Below, in pieces: positions 6,927-10,688 of a stretch of DNA of 10,688 bases. A program made the translations under genes and the position numbers. Position 1 is the stretch's first letter, and the number at the start of each line of letters is the position of its first letter. This DNA comes from Methanosphaera sp. rholeuAM130. GTDB lineage: Archaea; Methanobacteriota; Methanobacteria; Methanobacteriales; Methanobacteriaceae. The notes under the pieces were generated by a model. It ran no database searches. It was not told where the DNA came from and was given only the letters and a program-made list of their open reading frames with translations. Location of the stretch: NCBI GenBank assembly GCA_003266065.1, contig MUZY01000224.1, positions 8,342 through 19,029 of the forward strand, in the 5' to 3' direction.

Positions 6927-8153
6927 ATGGTAGAATTATTAGCTCCTGCAAAGGATAAAAGATGTGTCAGTGCCGCAATAAACAATAATGCCGACAGCGT
7001 TTATGTTGGAATAACCGATTATAATATGCGTGCAAATGTAGCAAATATCAACTTGGACGACATCGGGGATATCGCCATTCAATGTCATGATAATGGTAAA
7101 AAGGTCTACGTATGTACCAATACCATCGTATCGGATAATCAGCTTGAAAAATATAAAAGGCAGTTGGAAAAACTCGAATCCTTTGACGTTGACGCATTGA
7201 TAATCTCGGATATTGGAATGATTAACGTGGCCAGAAATTCTTCCATCGACCTGCATTTAAGCGTACAGGCAAACATTACAAATGTCGAAGCACTAAAGGC
7301 ATATAAGGAATTGGGCGTTAGCCGTGCGGTACTGTCACGTGAATTGTCCCTGGAGGATATAAAAAGAATCAAAAAGAAATCTCCCATTGAAATAGAAACA
7401 TTTGTCCATGGGGCAATGTGTGTGGCAATATCCGGCAGATGCTTCCTAAGTTCCTATTTTTATGATAGAAACGCCAACTGCGGGGAGTGTTTGCAGCCAT
7501 GTCGCCAGCAATGGATTATCCGGTCAACAGAAGATAAAGAGCTTATCTTGGAAACGCCGGAGGATAACGATATTGAGAAGTCCCGGCTATTAAGTCCAAG
7601 GGATATGTGCATGATAGAATATGTCCCGCAGCTGATTGAAGCCGGAATCGACGCATTCAAAATTGAAGGAAGGGCAAGAGCCCCGGACTACGTGGCAACA
7701 GTCACCAAATGCTACAGTGATGCAATAGGATTATACCAGTCAGGTAAGTGGGATGAATTGTCAGGTGAGTATATTCCCCAATGGATGAGTGAACTTACAG
7801 GCGTATTCAATAGGGGATTTGACACGGGATTCTACTTCAGGGTTCCTAAAAAAACAAGTTTTGATAATCAGGCAACATATAAGAAGGTGGATATCGGTCA
7901 GATAACCAATTATTATAAGAAAATCAATGTTGCGGAAGTTAAAGTATGGGACGAGGTGAAAATAGGTGACACGCTGATTATTCAAGGAAATAAGACAGGA
8001 AGCGTGACGGAAAGAGTATCCTCAATGCAGGTTGATGGTGAAAAGATTGAATCCGTCAATGAGGGACTTGTCGGAATTAAGTTTGAGAATACTGTTCGTG
8101 AAAATGATCACGTATACAAAAAAGTATCAATAAAGGAGAGTGAAATGCAGTGA
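6927..8153 (+). CDS. U32 family protein, TrhP/YrrO-like (probable iron-sulfur RNA-hydroxylation type)
   Basis: The protein has 408 residues. It carries the U32 signature ETFVHGAMCVAISGRCFLSS (157-176) and the preceding SVQANITNVEALKAYKELG and RAVLSRELSLEDI typical of the family. Cys165, Cys172, one of Cys185/188/192 (NCGECLQPC) and Cys228 (SPRDMCMI) match the four-cysteine 4Fe-4S pattern of UbiU-like U32 proteins. Residues from about 330 onward form a small C-terminal beta domain. U32 proteins were once called collagenase-like peptidases; better-studied members (TrhP, RlhA, UbiU/UbiV) take part in oxygen-independent hydroxylation, with TrhP acting on tRNA wobble uridine. Length and motifs are nearest TrhP/YrrO, but the substrate is not proven. 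The ATG at 6927 follows AGGTTGA. Its TGA overlaps the cfbC GTG by 4 bp, so the two are translationally coupled. Confidence 0.88.
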   Translation: MVELLAPAKDKRCVSAAINNNADSVYVGITDYNMRANVANINLDDIGDIAIQCHDNGKKVYVCTNTIVSDNQLEKYKRQLEKLESFDVDALIISDIGMINVARNSSIDLHLSVQANITNVEALKAYKELGVSRAVLSRELSLEDIKRIKKKSPIEIETFVHGAMCVAISGRCFLSSYFYDRNANCGECLQPCRQQWIIRSTEDKELILETPEDNDIEKSRLLSPRDMCMIEYVPQLIEAGIDAFKIEGRARAPDYVATVTKCYSDAIGLYQSGKWDELSGEYIPQWMSELTGVFNRGFDTGFYFRVPKKTSFDNQATYKKVDIGQITNYYKKINVAEVKVWDEVKIGDTLIIQGNKTGSVTERVSSMQVDGEKIESVNEGLVGIKFENTVRENDHVYKKVSIKESEMQ

Positions 8154-8944
8154 CGAAAAAGAAAATAGCAATCTATGGTAAAGGTGGAATAGGTAAATCC
8201 ACCACGGTATCCAATATCGCAGCCAGTTATGATAATTCAACATTTGTCATAGGGTGTGATCCCAAGGCGGATACGACGAGAACCTTGGTGGGAAAAAGAA
8301 TTCCAACAATACTCGATACTATGAGAAACAATAAGAAGCCGGTACTGGAGGATGTTTTGTATGAGGGATTTAACAACACATTATGTGTTGAAAGCGGTGG
8401 ACCGGAGCCCGGCGTTGGGTGTGCAGGTCGTGGCGTAATAGTTGCAATGAAACTGCTCAATCAGTTGGGGGCATTCGATAGCAATCCCGAACTGGTGATT
8501 TATGATGTGTTGGGGGATGTCGTATGTGGAGGATTCAGCGTACCGTTAAGGGAGGAATATGCCGATGAGGTATATATCGTCACCAGCGGAGAGTACATGT
8601 CATTGTATGCGGCAAACAACATTGCAAAGGGAATAAAAAAATTAAACGGTAAGTTGGGAGGTATTATCTGCAACTGCCGAAATGTTGAAGACGAAGTTGA
8701 GATTGTCAGCGAATTTGCCAAGCTACTCTCAACCACAGTTATCGGCGTAATTCCCAGAAGTCCCCTTGTTCAGACTAGCGAATTTCAGGCAAAGACGGTT
8801 GTTGAGGTATTTCCGGATTCTGATCAATCAAATGAATATCGCAGGTTAACTAGGACAATTATGGATAATGAAAATTTGGTTACCCCGACGCCAATGGAAT
8901 TTGAGGATTTTGAAAAATTCTTCCATTCATATATCGATAATTAG
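8150..8944 (+). CDS. cfbC: NifH-like Ni-sirohydrochlorin a,c-diamide reductive cyclase, reductase component
   Basis: CfbC is the ATP-dependent iron-sulfur electron donor to CfbD in building coenzyme F430, the nickel cofactor of methyl-coenzyme M reductase. The 264-residue protein has the NifH/BchL layout: P-loop YGKGGIGKSTT (9-19), CDPKADTTR (36-44), Cys91 in GVGCAGRG and Cys126 in DVLGDVVCGGF, the two cluster ligands donated by each subunit of the dimer, and ICNCRN. It is shorter than nitrogenase NifH (about 275-290), and no nifD/nifK, nifI or cfbD genes lie in the window. Since every methanogen needs CfbC, this reading is preferred over nitrogenase reductase, but sequence alone leaves some doubt. 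It starts with GTG at 8150, overlapping the U32 stop by 4 bp, with AAAGGAG about 11 bases upstream. Confidence 0.85.
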   Translation: MTKKKIAIYGKGGIGKSTTVSNIAASYDNSTFVIGCDPKADTTRTLVGKRIPTILDTMRNNKKPVLEDVLYEGFNNTLCVESGGPEPGVGCAGRGVIVAMKLLNQLGAFDSNPELVIYDVLGDVVCGGFSVPLREEYADEVYIVTSGEYMSLYAANNIAKGIKKLNGKLGGIICNCRNVEDEVEIVSEFAKLLSTTVIGVIPRSPLVQTSEFQAKTVVEVFPDSDQSNEYRRLTRTIMDNENLVTPTPMEFEDFEKFFHSYIDN

Positions 8945-8953
8945 GTTACTTCC

Positions 8954-8975
8954 CTTTTACTTTTTTTATTTTTGC
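8954..8975 (+). terminator. Oligo-T terminator after cfbC
   Basis: Several T runs, including seven T at 8961-8967 and two shorter runs on either side, begin 9 bases after the cfbC stop. This is the expected archaeal end signal for the U32-cfbC transcript. The minus strand here has no T run, so the convergent DUF123 gene lacks a comparable stop. Confidence 0.6.
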
Positions 8976-9022
8976 TTGTTATGCTATTTTTCTTCTGATT
9001 TCTGAACATTTTATTCCATTAT

Positions 9023-9466
9023 TCACATCCACTTGTGGGCTTTGTATCCAAGTTTTTTTATTGCATCTGCCGATACATTTTCTGCTTCATCATAACTATC
9101 AAAATAATATAAATGAGACATACATTTACAGTCAGAACAACCAAAATCTTCAATATAATCAATCGCATTTTCATTTATTTGACGGGACATATCACATTCT
9201 ATTTTTTTATCACAATGGGTGTATATCACCTGAACTATTTTGGCATTTTTGTTGAGTGACAGGTAATCCATGTGCCAGTGAACTTTCTTGTCCTTGGAGA
9301 TATGTCTGGAAACACGACTTTCAAGACCGTTTAATGCACTGCCGACATATACATAATGGCCTTTTCTGAAATTCGACATGCCCATTGCACCAATTTTTAT
9401 TCTGCAATCCTGTTTGACGTGAACTATCAAACAGTAACATCCCTTGTCAACAGCATCTTCCTTCAT
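9023..9466 (-). CDS. DUF123 (GIY-YIG nuclease-like) protein
   Basis: The product has 147 residues from the ATG at 9466; an upstream TTG at 9481 would add five. Family hallmarks are present in order: GCYCLIV, GAMGMSNFRKGHYVYVGSA (the YVYVG part corresponds to the YIG motif), LESRVSRHI, KKVHWHMDYL, an IECDM segment, and GCSDCKCMSHLYYF with a cysteine/histidine cluster that may bind metal. In other archaea this domain also occurs fused to endonuclease III, so a DNA repair or processing role is suspected, but no activity is established to my knowledge. There is no clear ribosome-binding site. A TATA-like box at 9488-9498 would start transcription near 9469, so the mRNA is probably leaderless. It diverges from the membrane-protein gene. 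Confidence 0.85.
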   Translation of the reverse strand: MKEDAVDKGCYCLIVHVKQDCRIKIGAMGMSNFRKGHYVYVGSALNGLESRVSRHISKDKKVHWHMDYLSLNKNAKIVQVIYTHCDKKIECDMSRQINENAIDYIEDFGCSDCKCMSHLYYFDSYDEAENVSADAIKKLGYKAHKWM

Positions 9467-9487
9467 GATACTATCTATCAAAAAGAT

Positions 9488-9498
9488 AAAATATAAAA
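9488..9498. promoter_or_regulatory. Shared AT-rich box between two divergent genes
   Basis: AAAATATAAAA reads as a TATA-like element in both directions. For DUF123 it predicts a start near 9469 (leaderless). For the membrane-protein gene it predicts a start near 9518, just at the AGGAG motif. The spacer between the two start codons is only 63 bp, so the two promoters must overlap. Confidence 0.4.
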
Positions 9499-9517
9499 TT
9501 ATTTAAAATAATAATAT

Positions 9518-9522
9518 AGGAG
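9518..9522 (+). promoter_or_regulatory. Ribosome-binding site that sets the start of the membrane protein
   Basis: AGGAG is 7 bases from the ATG at 9530 but only 1 base from the ATG at 9524, so the second ATG is the likely start. Confidence 0.65.
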
Positions 9523-9529
9523 AATGAAA

Positions 9530-10039
9530 ATGGACGAATCTGATAAAAATAATTTGACATATGTGCTGGTGGATAGAACTCCGGAAGATAACTCATCCGA
9601 CAATCATGAAGATACCCATATGGATAATCAGGACAATGATTCAGTATCTAAACTAAATAGTCAAACGGGTCATAGCACTCAAAGGGATAACGTTGATTCA
9701 ACTGACAACATCAATTATTGCATTTCAGTATCATTGCTGTCAATAATGGCATATGTCATAATCGCATATTCCAGCAACGTATCGCTACTTGAATTGGTGG
9801 ATCTTGAAGTTCCATTAATAATCTTTTTATCACTAATAATAGTATTTTTATCAACCAATTGGTCAAGAATATATGCATATGTCCTGTTTATCATAATGAT
9901 AGTTATTCTAATAGCCTTCGATTTTAATTATTCATTCCTGCTGATGATAGTGCTCTTCTCGGAACTAATCATCTACTCATTAAATAGGATAATGACAAAT
10001 AAGAAGGACTATGCGTACATGGATAAGTATGGAGGGTAA
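9530..10039 (+). CDS. Unknown four-helix membrane protein with an acidic N-terminal tail
   Basis: I do not recognise this family. The product has 169 residues from the ATG at 9530. Residues 1 to about 62 are hydrophilic and rich in Asp, Asn, Ser, Thr and His (DNHEDTHMDNQDND), probably disordered. Four hydrophobic segments follow: CISVSLLSIMAYVIIAYSS, VPLIIFLSLIIVFL, IYAYVLFIIMIVILIAFDF and SFLLMIVLFSELIIYSL. A short charged tail (NRIMTNKKDYAYMDKYGG) ends the protein. There is no signal peptide and no catalytic motif. An even number of helices puts both ends on the same side of the membrane. Only 2 bp separate it from the DUF371 gene, and its last codons contain that gene's ribosome-binding site, so the two form an operon. 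Any function would be a guess. Confidence 0.75.
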   Translation: MDESDKNNLTYVLVDRTPEDNSSDNHEDTHMDNQDNDSVSKLNSQTGHSTQRDNVDSTDNINYCISVSLLSIMAYVIIAYSSNVSLLELVDLEVPLIIFLSLIIVFLSTNWSRIYAYVLFIIMIVILIAFDFNYSFLLMIVLFSELIIYSLNRIMTNKKDYAYMDKYGG

Positions 10040-10041
10040 AT

Positions 10042-10458
10042 ATGGAATACACATTTCAGGCGACAGGCCATAAAAACGTATTGTCAAAGCATAAAACGAC
10101 ATTTGAAATAACAACCGATGACACGCTGACACTAAAAGGGGACTGTATAATAGGATTAAACAGCAGCGTGACATTAAACGATTTTCCACAGCAACTGAAG
10201 GATAAAATACGACGTGATGATACGAAAATCGAATTGATACTGGAGACGCCAAATGCAACTGACAGGATATTCGGTTATGGCTCATCAAAGTTATCCTTGG
10301 ATCATCCCAGTGACATGGTCTGCAGAAAAAGCACCTTTACCTGCAGCAGGACACTCATGATAAATGCCGACAAGGCAGCCATAGATTTGGATAATGATTT
10401 GATAAATGATTTAAGCAATTCCACTTGGCTAAAGGTAACGATAAAAGTGGACGATTAA
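10042..10458 (+). CDS. DUF371 family archaeal protein
   Basis: The 138-residue soluble protein fits the conserved archaeal DUF371 family: GHKNVLSKHKTTFEITTDD near the N terminus, LTLKGDCIIGLNSS (about residues 29-42), a central beta-rich stretch with FGYGSSKLSLDHP, and DMVCRKSTFTCSRTLMINAD followed by KAA near the C terminus. Length matches a single DUF371 domain. No function is established for the family that I know of; the GDCIIG motif and the Lys/Arg/Ser-rich conserved positions suggest ligand or nucleic-acid binding, but this is speculative. The ATG at 10042 has GGAGG at 10031-10035, inside the end of the upstream membrane-protein gene, so it is translated from the same transcript. Confidence 0.85.
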   Translation: MEYTFQATGHKNVLSKHKTTFEITTDDTLTLKGDCIIGLNSSVTLNDFPQQLKDKIRRDDTKIELILETPNATDRIFGYGSSKLSLDHPSDMVCRKSTFTCSRTLMINADKAAIDLDNDLINDLSNSTWLKVTIKVDD

Positions 10459-10490
10459 ACTTTTTAAAAAAATAACCTTCTACATTTAAC

Positions 10491-10498
10491 TTTTTTTT
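10491..10498 (+). terminator. Oligo-T terminator of the membrane protein-DUF371 unit
   Basis: Eight consecutive T lie 32 bases after the DUF371 stop, preceded by a shorter run of five T at 10461-10465. No hairpin is evident. This ends the transcript before the convergent tRNA gene. Confidence 0.55.
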
Positions 10499-10511
10499 GA
10501 AAATATCTTAG

Positions 10512-10517
10512 AAAAAA
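10512..10517 (-). terminator. Oligo-T stretch after the tRNA-Leu gene
   Basis: Six A on the plus strand give six T on the minus strand, 19 bases past the tRNA 3' end. This is a plausible stop for the tRNA transcript. Confidence 0.4.
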
Positions 10518-10536
10518 CAGTATTGTTATAAATAAG

Positions 10537-10620
<84 letters not shown>

Positions 10621-10659
10621 ATAAAAACAAAAGTAGTTATTAAGAAATATCTTTTTCAA

Positions 10660-10671
10660 GTTATATATAGT
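10660..10671 (-). promoter_or_regulatory. Putative TATA box of the tRNA-Leu gene
   Basis: The minus strand reads ACTATATATAAC about 45 bases upstream of the tRNA 5' end. A start near 10640 would leave a short leader for RNase P to remove. Confidence 0.5.
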
Positions 10672-10688
10672 TAACGATTTTTAGCATA

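Noticed and set aside
6939..7256. 105-codon open frame on the minus strand opposite the U32 gene
   Set aside because: It is a shadow of the U32 coding frame with no start signals or domain features.
6927..8153. Collagenase/peptidase function for the U32 protein
   Set aside because: The U32 peptidase label is historical. The cysteine pattern matches iron-sulfur U32 proteins acting in hydroxylation, and no protease catalytic set is evident.
8150..8944. Nitrogenase reductase nifH rather than cfbC
   Set aside because: No nifI, nifD or nifK lies nearby, the protein is shorter than typical NifH, and methanogens require CfbC. A tree of NifH-like proteins would settle it.

Overview
The window looks like chromosome from a host-associated methanogenic archaeon of the order Methanobacteriales, close to Methanobrevibacter or Methanosphaera. 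The reasons are AT-rich intergenic DNA with archaeal TATA-like boxes and oligo-T stops, a NifH-like protein best read as CfbC of coenzyme F430 synthesis, the archaeal families DUF371 and DUF123, a TrmB-type regulator, a tRNA without encoded CCA, and a secreted protein with the Ig-like repeats typical of gut-methanogen adhesin-like proteins. The genus is an inference. There is no sign of a phage, insertion sequence or CRISPR array.

Layout. (1) Positions 35-1972, minus strand: a secreted 645-residue protein with a signal peptide, an acidic stretch, a domain that I read as a choloylglycine-hydrolase/C45-type Ntn hydrolase, and three Ig-like repeats. (2) Positions 2195-4407: a divergent pair. hcp (hybrid cluster protein, minus strand) and a TrmB-family regulator (plus strand) share a 146-bp control region that holds a 14-bp perfect palindrome, a 12-bp direct repeat and two TATA boxes. 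(3) Positions 4421-5281, minus strand: a DUF89 metal-dependent phosphatase-like protein, convergent with the regulator. (4) Positions 5483-8944, plus strand: purF, then a U32 (TrhP/YrrO-like) protein overlapping cfbC by 4 bp. (5) Positions 9023-9466, minus strand: a DUF123 GIY-YIG-like protein. It diverges from (6) positions 9530-10458, plus strand, a two-gene unit of an unknown four-helix membrane protein and a DUF371 protein. (7) Positions 10537-10620, minus strand: tRNA-Leu(GAG) with an unusual acceptor stem.

How the parts work together. Four proteins (Hcp, PurF, U32, CfbC) carry cysteine patterns expected to bind iron-sulfur clusters, which fits a strict anaerobe. Hcp with its adjacent regulator looks like a small nitrosative or redox stress module. 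PurF, U32 and CfbC lie on one strand and may be partly co-transcribed, but the only tight coupling is U32-cfbC. Several start codons are revised here from ribosome-binding-site and TATA positions: the secreted protein at 1972, purF GTG at 5483, DUF89 ATG at 5281, DUF123 ATG at 9466 and the membrane protein at 9530.

The most interesting item is the secreted protein: an apparently intact Ntn-hydrolase active site behind a roughly 70-residue acidic presegment, carried outside the cell on Ig-like repeats. The hcp/trmB control region and the tRNA acceptor mismatch come next.
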